Shown here: in pieces, positions 6,077 through 16,011 of the stretch
Layout: each line of letters opens with the position of its first letter
Position numbering within the stretch: position 1 is the stretch's first letter
Origin: an uncultured Acetatifactor sp.
Lineage (GTDB): Bacteria > Bacillota > Clostridia > Lachnospirales > Lachnospiraceae
Assembly: GCA_947589505.1 (NCBI GenBank)
Contig: CANQCF010000004.1
Location: 1-52,793 of the forward strand
Length of the DNA: 52,793 bases
Direction of reading: 5' to 3'
Notes under the pieces: generated by a model
Database searches by the model: none
The model's input: only the letters and a program-made list of their open reading frames with translations
Told to the model about the DNA's origin: nothing
Position numbers and translations under genes: made by a program

Positions 6077-9007
6077 ATGAACCGTAAATTAGTATTGATC
6101 GATGGACACAGTATTTTGAACAGGGCGTTCTATGGTCTGCCGGATCTCACAAATTCTCTGGGGCAGCACACCGGGGCGGTCTACGGTTTTTTAAATATCT
6201 TATTTAAGATCCTGGAAGAGGAAAAACCGGATTATCTGGTGGTTGCTTTTGACGTTCACGCAAAGACCTTCCGGCATCTTCTCTATGCGGATTACAAGGG
6301 CACGAGAAAGTCTATGCCGGAGGAACTTAGGGAGCAGGTTCCGCTGATGAAGGAAGTTCTGCGCGCCATGCACGTGACGATCATGGAGCGGGAAGGACTG
6401 GAGGCGGACGATATTCTGGGGACCCTTGCAAAAAAGGCGGAGGCCGAAGGGATGGAGGTGTCCCTGGTGTCCGGGGACAGGGATCTTCTGCAGATCGCCA
6501 CGGATCAGATCAAGATCCGGATCCCCAAGACGAAGCAGGGGCGGACGGAGATCGAGGATTACTACGCGAAGGACGTGCTGGCGGCTTACCAGGTCACGCC
6601 CGTTCAGTTTATTGAGCTGAAAGCTTTGATGGGGGATACTGCGGACAATATCCCGGGCGTGCCGAAGATCGGGGAAAAAACCGCCACGGAGCTGATGGTG
6701 TCTTTTGGGTCCATTGAGAATATTTACGCCCATCTGGACGATATTTCCAAGAAAAGCGTGCGGGAAACGCTGGCTGCGAACCGGGAGCTGGCGGATCTGA
6801 GCAAGGTCCTCGCCACGATCAAACTGGATTGCGATCTGGAACTGGACTGGGAGAGTGCAAGGGCAGAGGGCTTTTACACGAATGAGGCATATGCTCTGTT
6901 TAAAAAACTGGAGTTTAAGAATATGCTGGCCCGCTTTGAGGAGAGTCCGAAGACGGAGGACAATCCCTTCCGGGAGAGTTTCCGGACGGCGGGGGAGCTT
7001 GAGGAATTGGAGAGTGTTCTGGCACGGGCCTGCGGCGAGGGCACGGAGGTCGGCTTGCAGGCACTGCTGGAAGGGGGAGACCTTCTGGCGGCAGCAGTTT
7101 CTCTGTCCGACAGAGAGACCTGGTTTTATGCGGTGAAAGAAGAGGCAGGCGAATTTGGAACGGACAGCGCTGGCGGGATTGCCGAAGAACAGGGGGACAC
7201 CGCCGGAGATGGGGCTGCGGAGGAAAAAAGGGACGCTCTCAGACGGCAGGCAGGGGCGGAGCTTACCGGCAGAGTGACAAAAAAGGCTGTGAAAGAGATG
7301 GACGGCCAGCTCAGTCTGTTTGGGCCGGGGAGCCTTGCGGAAAACCAGGAACCCGCGGCATTATCCGGTACAAGCGGGAGGGGGAAGGCACAGAGCGGAA
7401 CAGCGCAGGGAGAGACAGAGGAGAGCGGAAAAACCTCGGAGAATGGGCTGTGCAAATTACTTCGGAATGTTTCCGGGAAACTGCGCCTGGCGACGTTTGA
7501 CATCAAACACGAATATGACCTGCTGGATCAAAAGGATACGGACCGGTATTTTGACACCCTGATCGGTGCTTATCTTCTGAATCCCTTAAAGAGCGACTAT
7601 GAACCGGAGACCATTGCCTCGGAGCATCTGGATCTTCTGATACCGGGCAGGGTGGAGACCTTCGGAAAGAGAAGCGCGCGTCAGGGATTGCGGGAGGAGC
7701 CGGAGAAGGTAAGGGATTATCTCTGCTGCTGCGCTTACACGGCGCGGAAAGCCGCGCCGGTGCTGCGGGAGAAACTTCTTGCCGCTGGTATGGACAGGCT
7801 GATGCGGGAGGTGGAGATGCCGCTTTCACTAGTTTTATATGACATGGAAAAGGAAGGCGTCATTGTCAAGCGGGAGGAACTGAAGGCTTACGGAGATGCT
7901 CTGACCAGCAGGATCCGGGAACTGGAAAAGTCCATCCACGAGAAGGCGGGCCAGGAATTTAACATTCAGTCCCCGAAGCAGCTGGGGGAGATTTTGTTTG
8001 AAAAGATGGGGATCAAGGGTGGGAAGAAGACCAAGACGGGTTACTCCACCGCGGCGGACGTGCTGGAAAAGCTGGCGCCGGAACACCCAATTGTCAGTGA
8101 GATCCTGGAGTACCGGGGGCTGACCAAGCTGAAGTCCACCTACGCGGAGGGGCTTGCGGGCTGCATTGGCCCGGACGGCAGGATTCACACCAGCTTTAAC
8201 CAGACGATCACGGCCACGGGGAGGATCAGTTCCACAGAGCCGAACCTGCAGAATATTCCCATGCGCACGGAGCTGGGGAGGCAAATCCGCAAGGTATTTG
8301 TCCCCAGGGAGGGCTGCGTCTTCCTGGACGCGGACTATTCTCAGATCGAGCTCCGGATCCTGGCCCATATGTCCGGCGATCAGCAGTTGATCGAAGCATA
8401 CCGCATGGATCAGGACATCCACCGGATCACGGCCTCAAAGGTGTTCCACACGCCTTTTGAAGAGGTGACGGATCTCCAGAGAAGAAACGCCAAGGCCGTG
8501 AATTTCGGCATTGTGTACGGCATCAGTTCCTTCGGGCTGAGTCAGGATCTCAGCATCACGCCCAAGGAGGCGGCGGAATACATTCAGCAGTATTTTGAGA
8601 CATATCCCGGGATCAAGAGATTTTTGGACGGGACGGTGGAACAGGCGAAAGAGAAGGGCTATGTCACTACGCTCTTTGGCCGGCGCAGGCCGGTTCCGGA
8701 GCTGTCTTCCTCTAATTTCATGCAGCGCTCTTTCGGGGAGCGCGTCGCCATGAATTCCCCAATCCAGGGAACCGCCGCGGATATCATGAAAATCGCCATG
8801 ATCCGGGTCTGGAAGGCACTGCGGGACGCGGGACTTAGGACAAAGATCATCCTTCAGGTACACGACGAACTGGTGCTGGAGACCTGGGAGGACGAAAAAG
8901 ACCGGGCGGCAAAAATCCTGGAGGAGAATATGAAGGCCGCAGCGGATCTCGCGGTGACGCTGGAGGTGGACGTCCACAGCGGGGACAACTGGTACAATGC
9001 CAAGTAA
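6077..9007 (+). CDS. polA: DNA polymerase I
   Basis: A 976-residue family A polymerase. Residues 1-290 are the 5'-3' exonuclease (VSGDRDLLQI, LMGDTADNIPGVPKIG). Residues about 310-560 correspond to the 3'-5' exonuclease region but lack the acidic catalytic motifs, and are interrupted by a low-complexity Gly/Glu/Ser stretch at about 353-455. The polymerase domain has motif A (DYSQIELRILAH, near 752), the O-helix (RRNAKAVNFGIVYG) and motif C (QVHDELVLE, near 929). It is longer than the usual 880-900 residues because of the insertion. Role: repair synthesis and Okazaki fragment processing. coaE follows after 205 bases of GC-rich sequence in which I see no feature. Confidence 0.97.
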   Translation: MNRKLVLIDGHSILNRAFYGLPDLTNSLGQHTGAVYGFLNILFKILEEEKPDYLVVAFDVHAKTFRHLLYADYKGTRKSMPEELREQVPLMKEVLRAMHVTIMEREGLEADDILGTLAKKAEAEGMEVSLVSGDRDLLQIATDQIKIRIPKTKQGRTEIEDYYAKDVLAAYQVTPVQFIELKALMGDTADNIPGVPKIGEKTATELMVSFGSIENIYAHLDDISKKSVRETLAANRELADLSKVLATIKLDCDLELDWESARAEGFYTNEAYALFKKLEFKNMLARFEESPKTEDNPFRESFRTAGELEELESVLARACGEGTEVGLQALLEGGDLLAAAVSLSDRETWFYAVKEEAGEFGTDSAGGIAEEQGDTAGDGAAEEKRDALRRQAGAELTGRVTKKAVKEMDGQLSLFGPGSLAENQEPAALSGTSGRGKAQSGTAQGETEESGKTSENGLCKLLRNVSGKLRLATFDIKHEYDLLDQKDTDRYFDTLIGAYLLNPLKSDYEPETIASEHLDLLIPGRVETFGKRSARQGLREEPEKVRDYLCCCAYTARKAAPVLREKLLAAGMDRLMREVEMPLSLVLYDMEKEGVIVKREELKAYGDALTSRIRELEKSIHEKAGQEFNIQSPKQLGEILFEKMGIKGGKKTKTGYSTAADVLEKLAPEHPIVSEILEYRGLTKLKSTYAEGLAGCIGPDGRIHTSFNQTITATGRISSTEPNLQNIPMRTELGRQIRKVFVPREGCVFLDADYSQIELRILAHMSGDQQLIEAYRMDQDIHRITASKVFHTPFEEVTDLQRRNAKAVNFGIVYGISSFGLSQDLSITPKEAAEYIQQYFETYPGIKRFLDGTVEQAKEKGYVTTLFGRRRPVPELSSSNFMQRSFGERVAMNSPIQGTAADIMKIAMIRVWKALRDAGLRTKIILQVHDELVLETWEDEKDRAAKILEENMKAAADLAVTLEVDVHSGDNWYNAK

Positions 9008-9212
9008 AGACCGCCGCGGGGAGGATGAAATCTTTCCGCCCGGCAGAAAACAGGGCGGGAAAAAGGCTGTCTGCCAAGGGAACACAGGGGGTGCCGGCAG
9101 AGCGGGAATATCACGGCAGAATGACAGGGCTTTGACAGAAAGCGAAATGGCGGACAGTCCCAGGCAGAGCGCGGGGCTCTGACAGTACAGAGAGAAAGGA
9201 AACGGTCGTTTC

Positions 9213-9815
9213 ATGAGTATGAGATTCATCGGGATTACCGGCGGCGTGGGGGCCGGAAAATCGGAGATCCTGGCATACATACGAAAAAAATATCCCTGTG
9301 AGATTTATCTTGCAGACCAGGCGGCCCACGAGGTGGAGCGGGCCGGGACGGACTGCTTTGCGGAACTGGTGGCCCTCCTGGGAGAGGACGTGCTGGATGA
9401 GGCGGGGGAGATCCACAAGGGCCGCATGGCGGAAAAGATCTTTTCCTCGGAGGAGCTTCTGCAGCAGGTGAACGCCATCGTACACCCGGCGGTGAAGGAA
9501 TTTCTCCTGACCAGGCTGGAGGCGGCGAGGCAGGCGGGAGCGGTAAATTTTTTCTTCGTGGAGGCGGCGCTTCTGATCGAGTGCGGTTACGGAAATCTTG
9601 TAGATGAGATGTGGTATGTCTACGCCAGAGAAGAGGTTCGCCGGGCGAGGCTTTCGGCGTCCCGGGGCTATAGCCGGGAGAAGATCGACCGTATCATGGG
9701 CGCGCAGCTCACGGACGAGCTTTTCAGGCAAAGCAGTGATTTTGTGATTGACAACAGCGGCAGTCTGGAGGATACCTATAAACAGATCGACGCGAGACTG
9801 GGGGCGTTATCATGA
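9213..9815 (+). CDS. coaE: dephospho-CoA kinase
   Basis: A 200-residue P-loop kinase that phosphorylates dephospho-CoA in the last step of coenzyme A synthesis. The nucleotide-binding loop GITGGVGAGKSE is at residues 7-18, LADQAAHEV carries the conserved Asp, and NAIVHPAV is typical of the CoA-binding region. Length is normal. It overlaps the following FtsA-like gene through ATGA, so the two are translationally coupled. The polA-coaE pairing is common in Firmicutes. Confidence 0.95.
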   Translation: MSMRFIGITGGVGAGKSEILAYIRKKYPCEIYLADQAAHEVERAGTDCFAELVALLGEDVLDEAGEIHKGRMAEKIFSSEELLQQVNAIVHPAVKEFLLTRLEAARQAGAVNFFFVEAALLIECGYGNLVDEMWYVYAREEVRRARLSASRGYSREKIDRIMGAQLTDELFRQSSDFVIDNSGSLEDTYKQIDARLGALS

Positions 9816-11935
9816 AAAAGGTTTTTGGCCTGGACATCGGAACCCGGAGCATCGTTGGGACCGTTGGATACCGGGAGAACGGAAAATTTTATGTGCTGGC
9901 GCAGCGGATCCTGGAGCACGAGACCAGGGCCATGCTGGAGGGGCAGATCCACGATATCGAGAAGGTGGCGGAGAGCATCCGGAAAGTGAAAGCCTTGTTG
10001 GAAAAAGATCTCGGGGAGAAATTGTCCGACGTCTGTATCGCTGCGGCGGGACGCGTTCTGCGGACAGTCACAACGAACGTGGAAGTGCGCTTTGAAGGGG
10101 AGAAAGACGTGACCCGGGACGACGTCTATGAACTGTCCATGATGGGAGTGCAGAAGGCGTACGAGGATTTCTACTCCGGGGAAGAGAGTGAAATGCGGTT
10201 TTACTGCGTGGGCTACACGGTCATGCGGTATTACATAAACGGCTACCAGATGAACAACCCGGAGAACCATAAGGCCAGGACGCTGGGGGCGGATCTGATC
10301 GCTACGTTCCTGCCGGACGATGTGGTGGACGGACTGTATAAAGCGGTGGAACTGGCGGGCCTGAAAGTTGCAAATCTGACGCTGGAGCCTATCGCCGCCA
10401 TCCAGGTGGCGATACCGGAGAAATTCCGGCTTTTAAACCTGGCGCTGGTGGACGTCGGGGCGGGTACCAGCGATATCTGCATCACGAAAGAGGGGACGAT
10501 CACGGCCTATGGCATGATCCCTGTGGCGGGGGACAGCCTGACGGACTGCATTGCCCAGAACTGCCTTGTGGATTTTGACACGGCGGAGAAGATCAAGCGG
10601 GCCATCGGGGAGCAGCAGGAGATCACGTACAAGGATATTCTTGGCCTCCCCAATACGAAGACGGCCGAAGAGCTGCTGGAGATGGTGGATCCCGTGGTGA
10701 AAGAGATGACCAGGCTTGCGGCGGACACCATCCGGGAGCTGAACGGGGAGAAAGCCGTCAGCGCCGTCTTTGTGGTGGGCGGGGGCGGTATCCTGCCCGG
10801 CTACACGGAGAGCCTGGCGGCCCAGCTGGGACTGCCGAAAGAGAGGGTGGCCATCCGGGGCCGGGAGGTCATGCAGAACATTGTCTTTCAGGCAAAGGAC
10901 GCGAGACAGGACTCCATGATGGTGACGCCCATCGGCATCTGTTACAGCTTTTATGAACAGAACAACAATTTTATCTTTGTAGAGTTTAACGGTGTACGGG
11001 TAAAGCTCTATGACAACGGGAAATTGACCGTGGGGGACGCGGCGATCCAGTCCCAGTTCCCCAACGAAAATCTCTTCCCGAAGAGAGGGGATCCTTTGAC
11101 CTATACGGTCAATGAACGGACGGCCATGACCCGGGGAAGCCTGGGGGAGCCCTCCGAGATTACAGTGAACGGGATTCACGCGGATCTTGGCACCCAGCTC
11201 AAAAACGGGGACCGGGTGGACGTGATCTCTTCCACAAAGGGGGAGGAGGCGGTCCAGGAGCTTGGGAAACTCCCGGAGATGCGGGGCGATCTGAAAGTAA
11301 ATGTAAACGGGCAGGAGATCCGGCTTCCGAAGCTGGCGGAAGTAAACGGCACCATGCAGAGCGTTTACTATCGCGTGCAGAACGGGGACGAGATCCTTGT
11401 CCGAGACTGGTACACGGTTCAGGAAATCGCCTCGTACATGGGCCTGACTTTCAGTGGAAGCGTCTCTGTCAACGATACGCCGGCAAAGCAGGATACCAGG
11501 GTGTACGACAGCTTTTCTGTAACCTGGAAGGAGGGCCGGAATCCTTCTCCCAGAAGCGGGGATAAGCCAAAGCGGGAAACTGTACGCAGGGAGAGAAAGA
11601 AACCGGCGGAAACGTCCGGCCCGGCGCCTTTGGCAGCTGCGGCCGTTCCGCCTGCCGTGGACACAGCACAGCGGCAGGAAGCCCAGGCGGCTCTTTCCGC
11701 ACCAGTTGTCGCGGCGGCTCCTTCCGCGCCGACGGCCATCTCCGTGGTGGCGAACGGACGGCCGGTCACCCTGCAGGGCAAGCCGGCTTATGTCTATGTG
11801 GACATTTTTGACTACATACACTTTGACTTGACCCGTCCCGCGGGGAAAGGGATCGTGACGAAGCTGAACGGCCGTCCCGCGGAATATCTCGAAGAGATCC
11901 ACAGCGGGGATGTCCTTGAAATTTATTGGGAATGA
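9812..11935 (+). CDS. FtsA/PilM-like actin-fold ATPase with long C-terminal region
   Basis: A 707-residue protein. The N-terminal 370 residues have the actin/Hsp70 nucleotide-binding signature: GLDIGTRSIVG (phosphate 1), ALVDVGAGTSDI near 210 (phosphate 2) and FVVGGGGILPG (adenosine motif), with an FtsA-like subdomain in between. After residue 380 there are beta-rich repeats resembling ubiquitin-like or small-molecule-binding modules, an Ala/Pro linker at about 600-645, and a final beta domain. Classical FtsA is about 420 residues with a C-terminal amphipathic helix, which is not obvious here, so this is a paralogue rather than the division FtsA. The function is unknown. It is coupled to coaE and 15 bases from the metallo-hydrolase gene. 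Confidence 0.8.
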   Translation: MKKVFGLDIGTRSIVGTVGYRENGKFYVLAQRILEHETRAMLEGQIHDIEKVAESIRKVKALLEKDLGEKLSDVCIAAAGRVLRTVTTNVEVRFEGEKDVTRDDVYELSMMGVQKAYEDFYSGEESEMRFYCVGYTVMRYYINGYQMNNPENHKARTLGADLIATFLPDDVVDGLYKAVELAGLKVANLTLEPIAAIQVAIPEKFRLLNLALVDVGAGTSDICITKEGTITAYGMIPVAGDSLTDCIAQNCLVDFDTAEKIKRAIGEQQEITYKDILGLPNTKTAEELLEMVDPVVKEMTRLAADTIRELNGEKAVSAVFVVGGGGILPGYTESLAAQLGLPKERVAIRGREVMQNIVFQAKDARQDSMMVTPIGICYSFYEQNNNFIFVEFNGVRVKLYDNGKLTVGDAAIQSQFPNENLFPKRGDPLTYTVNERTAMTRGSLGEPSEITVNGIHADLGTQLKNGDRVDVISSTKGEEAVQELGKLPEMRGDLKVNVNGQEIRLPKLAEVNGTMQSVYYRVQNGDEILVRDWYTVQEIASYMGLTFSGSVSVNDTPAKQDTRVYDSFSVTWKEGRNPSPRSGDKPKRETVRRERKKPAETSGPAPLAAAAVPPAVDTAQRQEAQAALSAPVVAAAPSAPTAISVVANGRPVTLQGKPAYVYVDIFDYIHFDLTRPAGKGIVTKLNGRPAEYLEEIHSGDVLEIYWE

Positions 11936-11950
11936 CAGAGGAAGAAAGCG

Positions 11951-12757
11951 ATGAGACTATGCAGTATTGCCAGCGGGAGCAGCGGGAACTGTATTTATGT
12001 GGGCTCCGAGGCGACCCATCTTCTGGTGGATGCAGGGATCAGCGGCAAGCGGACGGAGGAAGGCCTGGCGGGTCTGGGACTCACCGGCCGGGACTTGGAT
12101 GGGATCCTGATCACCCACGAACATTCGGACCATATTAAGGGTCTGAGCACACTGGCAAAGAAATATGAGATACCAATCTATGCCACAGGGGGGACGATTC
12201 AGGCCATCCAGGCGGGTATCACAAGGGGAAAACTGGGGTGGATCGATCCGGAACTCTTTCAGGAGATCCGGGAGGATCGGAAGTTTACCCTCAAGGATCT
12301 CACAATAAATCCCATGAAGATTTCCCACGACGCGGCGCAGCCGGTGGCCTACCGGATCGGCTACGGCAGCAGGCATATAGGGATCTGCACGGACCTGGGG
12401 ACCTACAACGATTATACCGTGGAGTGCCTGAAGGGAATGGACGCCCTTCTCCTGGAGGCCAACCACGACGTCCACATGCTGCAGGTGGGCTCTTATCCTT
12501 ATTACTTAAAGCAGAGGATCCTGGGCGACAGGGGGCACCTCTCGAACGAAAATTCCGGGAGGCTTCTCTGCAGGATCCTGCACGACGGCCTGAAAGAGAT
12601 TATTCTGGGGCACCTGAGCAAGGAAAACAATCTTCCGGAGCTGGCTTACGAGGCGGTGCGCATGGAGATCAACATGGGGGATACCCCCTATAGGGCGAGT
12701 GATTTTAAGCTGACGGTAGCCAGGCGGGACGAGGTTTCGGATGTGGCAGTAATATAA
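11951..12757 (+). CDS. MBL-fold metallo-hydrolase, YycJ/WalJ-like
   Basis: A 268-residue metallo-beta-lactamase-fold protein. The metal-binding motif THEHSDH is at about 56-62; further ligands are likely in KISHDAAQ, the ICTDLG strand, LEANHD and GHLS near the C-terminus. The start MRLCSIASGSSGN is characteristic of the YycJ/WalJ family, which includes 5'-3' exonucleases linked to DNA repair and cell-wall signalling in Firmicutes. The SD-like AGAGGAAGA precedes the ATG. It is the last gene of the polA-coaE-FtsA-like group. Confidence 0.88.
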   Translation: MRLCSIASGSSGNCIYVGSEATHLLVDAGISGKRTEEGLAGLGLTGRDLDGILITHEHSDHIKGLSTLAKKYEIPIYATGGTIQAIQAGITRGKLGWIDPELFQEIREDRKFTLKDLTINPMKISHDAAQPVAYRIGYGSRHIGICTDLGTYNDYTVECLKGMDALLLEANHDVHMLQVGSYPYYLKQRILGDRGHLSNENSGRLLCRILHDGLKEIILGHLSKENNLPELAYEAVRMEINMGDTPYRASDFKLTVARRDEVSDVAVI

Positions 12758-12878
12758 TCGTCTATCGCAGACGGTTTGCTGCATGGATAGCCATATTGAT
12801 ATTGGCAGGCATAGCGGTTCCCGGTTTTTTAAGAAATCGGCGGAGTGACATCAAAAATTGATTCCAGGGAGTAAAAGA

Positions 12879-14342
12879 ATGGCGGAGCAAAGCAGGAAAC
12901 AAAAAAGTCAGTCGGATGCAGAAAAACAGAGAGAGAAGGGGAAGGAGTATGCAGAGGCTGGAAAAGGAGAGAAGATCCTGCTTGTGCTCCTGAAGGTTCT
13001 CTTGCTTTTTTCTGTGGGGATGCAGATGTTTCTAAGTGTTTATGCAATCTATATTAACGGATCATTCAGCCCATCCTATTATAGTTTGGTGTTCTATGGA
13101 AACCTCCTGAATATGGGACTTATTGTGTTGCTTCTTGTCTATCTGTTCCTGGCTTTTTTTGTCTGGAACCAGCAGGAGAGGCTGTTCCGGAAAATCAAGG
13201 GATATCTTTGCCCGGAAAATTTTCTCTTTGCGGCATTTCTCATCTGGATGTATGTGAGCGGGCTGCATTATATGACGGAAAATCCGAATGCATTAAGAAC
13301 TAATGAAGTACCATACACAAACGCGATCATGAAGTTCCTTCTCTGTTTTCTTTTGGCGCAATACCTAAATGGGGATAGGAAGAAACTGCATATCCTTTTC
13401 AATATTTATGTAATTCTGCTGACTGTCTTTGGAGTATATGTGCTGGCAAAGCTGTTATCTCAGAACGAGTTTAGCCTTCTTAGCGGCGGGAGCGTCTTTT
13501 TCAGCGGAGGAGCAGTAAAAAGATTAGGGATTAACTGCAATCCTAATACTACAGGACTGTATGCAAAGACAGTGCTGATGCTATGCGTTTACCTGTTTGT
13601 CGCAGAGAAGAGAAAATTTCGCTGGCTTTACCTGGTTTTTGCGGTGGTACATTATATGCTCCTGACTCTGACATTCAGCAGGGGGGCTATAGTCTCCGGA
13701 GGAGTGGGTGTCAGTGCTATAGTGATGCTTGCTGTCTGGCGGGGGCTGAGGAAACGGGGAATCCTTTCGCGGGTGCTGATTTCAATAGGAACCTTTGCGG
13801 CAGTGTTTTTCCTGTTCCTGACTATACGAGAGCCTGTAATGGGAATTTACAATTTTTTCCGGCAAGAATACGCGGGACAGGAGAAAGTTGTTCTTCGTGA
13901 GATGAATCTTCACAGTTCAGGGCGGATGGCATTGTATAAGGCGGCGATTCAGAGCATGCAGGATCCGGAAAATGCGTTGTTTGGAGCTACGCCTAAGGGG
14001 GTCTGCGCGTTGCTCAGCGAGACGATGGGCCGGGAGGTGAATATGTACACACACAATGAGTTCTTGGAGATCATGTGTGCCACTGGGATTTTGGGGCTTT
14101 TGTTATTTCTGGCATGGGTCGTCTGTATTGCGCGGAAGGGCTGGATAATCTGTTACGATGGCGGAAGTGTTTTTTCAATGAGTGAGGGGGCCCTGGCAAT
14201 CGTTTGTTTTGCGGAGATTACAAACAATATGTTGGAAGCAATGCTGACTTTTCATACCTTATGCCTGTCTGGCATGATCTTTTATATCGCTGCAGGTTAC
14301 ATAGTGAAGGATGAGAGAAAGAGGTATGATGCAGTGGGATAA
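12879..14342 (+). CDS. O-antigen ligase/polymerase-like membrane protein
   Basis: A 487-residue protein from the ATG at 12879, with AGGGAG about seven bases upstream. After a charged N-terminal 40 residues there are about ten to twelve hydrophobic helices. The large loop ending in YTHNEFLEIMCATGILG is the Wzy_C/O-antigen ligase signature, whose His is important in this family. Such proteins polymerise or ligate lipid-linked glycans on the outer face of the membrane. The Gram-positive context suggests a cell-wall or capsular polysaccharide. It is followed by two more polytopic glycan proteins in the same direction. Confidence 0.8.
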   Translation: MAEQSRKQKSQSDAEKQREKGKEYAEAGKGEKILLVLLKVLLLFSVGMQMFLSVYAIYINGSFSPSYYSLVFYGNLLNMGLIVLLLVYLFLAFFVWNQQERLFRKIKGYLCPENFLFAAFLIWMYVSGLHYMTENPNALRTNEVPYTNAIMKFLLCFLLAQYLNGDRKKLHILFNIYVILLTVFGVYVLAKLLSQNEFSLLSGGSVFFSGGAVKRLGINCNPNTTGLYAKTVLMLCVYLFVAEKRKFRWLYLVFAVVHYMLLTLTFSRGAIVSGGVGVSAIVMLAVWRGLRKRGILSRVLISIGTFAAVFFLFLTIREPVMGIYNFFRQEYAGQEKVVLREMNLHSSGRMALYKAAIQSMQDPENALFGATPKGVCALLSETMGREVNMYTHNEFLEIMCATGILGLLLFLAWVVCIARKGWIICYDGGSVFSMSEGALAIVCFAEITNNMLEAMLTFHTLCLSGMIFYIAAGYIVKDERKRYDAVG

Positions 14343-14430
14343 GAAAAGACGTTTGGGATGTCGGGAGAGAATATAAAGGAAAACCGGGGCAGTGATACTG
14401 AATTTATGGGCAGAAAAGGATGGAAGCAGA

Positions 14431-16011
14431 ATGATGTCAAAAGATAAGAAAAAAATGACAGCGGTACAAATAGGGAATCTGGTTGTCAGTGTTCTGGTAT
14501 TTCTGTTTATGCTGTATCTGAATCTTTCCGTCCGATACTGCACGGACGACTGGCATTATGAGTTTGTATATTATGGATTTATGCCCGATGCAGGCGTCAG
14601 AAAAATGCGAACTTTTCAGGATTTACTGATCAGTATTCTGAATTATTATCGGATCAACGGCGGAAGAATACTGGCAAATGGTTCGCTCTTTTTCGTGCTG
14701 ATGGCGGACCAGTGGGTATTTGACGTGGTCAATTCCGGAATGTTCGTTCTCATGGGGCTTTTGGTCTATCGACTGGTTCCGGACAGCGGATGGCGGACCC
14801 ATGTATTTTCGCTGCCCCTGATCTATTTCAGCATCTTATATTTCAGTCTGTCGTTCGGGGATTCCGCGGTATGGTTGTCCGGATCGGTCAACTACCTTTG
14901 GATGGGAGTGCTGAATCTTTTTACAGTCTATCTGTTTCGAAAATACGCCGAAAAACAGCGCTGCGGGTTCCCGGAGATCTTTGTGACTGCGTGCTTGATG
15001 TTTCTGGCTGGACAGTCCAATGAGACTACGGGGGGGATGCTGCTGATCCTGATTGTGCTGTATGGCTTGGCTTATCGCAGGGAGAGAAAGATTGACTGGA
15101 GACTGTATGCGGCTGCGGTTCCGTCCATTCTCTGCGGCATGGCAGTGGTTATCCTGGCCCCCGGGAACCGGAACCGGGCGAGAGAAGTCCACAATATAGA
15201 GACCATAGGGCTTAAGGAGATCCGTCACAGCGTGTCCACGTATTTGACTGACCTGTTAGGTCAAACCTGGCCGGTCCTGCTCATTTGTCTGTTTGTATTT
15301 CTGATACAGATGCGCCGGGGGAAACGGCTGCAGGCATTTTGCGCCCAGCGTTTTTTCTGGGCAGGTGTGGCTGGAACGGCGGCGCTTGGTCTGGCAGGGG
15401 TGATGATCCCCCGGGGAACATTCCTGCCGGTGGCGTATCTGATCCTCGCGGGATGCGAGAACGTGGAATTTCTTTTCAAAAAGTGGACGGAGATTAAGGA
15501 GAAGGGTTGCCTCGAGAAACTTCTGGAAAAGAGCAGGCTGTCCTGGACAGCGCTGCGGCTGATTGCCGCGCTGTTCTGTCTGGAGACTGTGTACCTGCTG
15601 AGCGTCCTTTTGGAGGAGGATGCTGTATTTTCCGGCAATGATCTTCTTTTCCTTTCCAGAGGAATTGGGTTCATGGCGCTTGCGGCAGTCGTCCTGATCC
15701 TTCCGAATAAACAGTTTTGGATGGGAAAAATATTGCGTTACGGGAAAAAAATCCTCGTTTTGGGAGTCCTGATTTTTGGCATTTTTTATTTCACCGAAAA
15801 CATGCGCGCTTTTCAGATAAATAAGGCTATGCAGCGGACGATGGAAGAACAGGCCCGCAAGGCCGCCACAGCCGGGGAGGGAGAAGTGGCGGCGGTGGGT
15901 TTTCCCCTATTTCAGATATCGGATTTCTGGCCGAGGGAAAGCGGCTGCTCTCACGAATACACGGCTGCCTGGATGCGGGAATATTTTCTGTACGAGGAAG
16001 GTGAAATGTGA
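14431..16011 (+). CDS. DUF6056-like polytopic membrane protein
   Basis: About 526 residues from the ATG at 14431 (AAAGGA ten bases upstream), with around twelve predicted membrane helices. The first outer loop contains YCTDDWHYEF, with the acidic pair expected of a GT-C type active-site loop, followed by NGGRILANG. This matches the DUF6056 family as I know it; these are probably membrane glycosyltransferases using a lipid-linked sugar donor. It overlaps the next gene by a few bases, which implies translational coupling. The exact substrate cannot be read from sequence. Confidence 0.7.
   Translation: MMSKDKKKMTAVQIGNLVVSVLVFLFMLYLNLSVRYCTDDWHYEFVYYGFMPDAGVRKMRTFQDLLISILNYYRINGGRILANGSLFFVLMADQWVFDVVNSGMFVLMGLLVYRLVPDSGWRTHVFSLPLIYFSILYFSLSFGDSAVWLSGSVNYLWMGVLNLFTVYLFRKYAEKQRCGFPEIFVTACLMFLAGQSNETTGGMLLILIVLYGLAYRRERKIDWRLYAAAVPSILCGMAVVILAPGNRNRAREVHNIETIGLKEIRHSVSTYLTDLLGQTWPVLLICLFVFLIQMRRGKRLQAFCAQRFFWAGVAGTAALGLAGVMIPRGTFLPVAYLILAGCENVEFLFKKWTEIKEKGCLEKLLEKSRLSWTALRLIAALFCLETVYLLSVLLEEDAVFSGNDLLFLSRGIGFMALAAVVLILPNKQFWMGKILRYGKKILVLGVLIFGIFYFTENMRAFQINKAMQRTMEEQARKAATAGEGEVAAVGFPLFQISDFWPRESGCSHEYTAAWMREYFLYEEGEM

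Noticed and set aside
10433..11902. 489-codon minus-strand frame opposite the FtsA-like gene
   Set aside because: Antisense shadow; the plus-strand frame has clear ATPase motifs.
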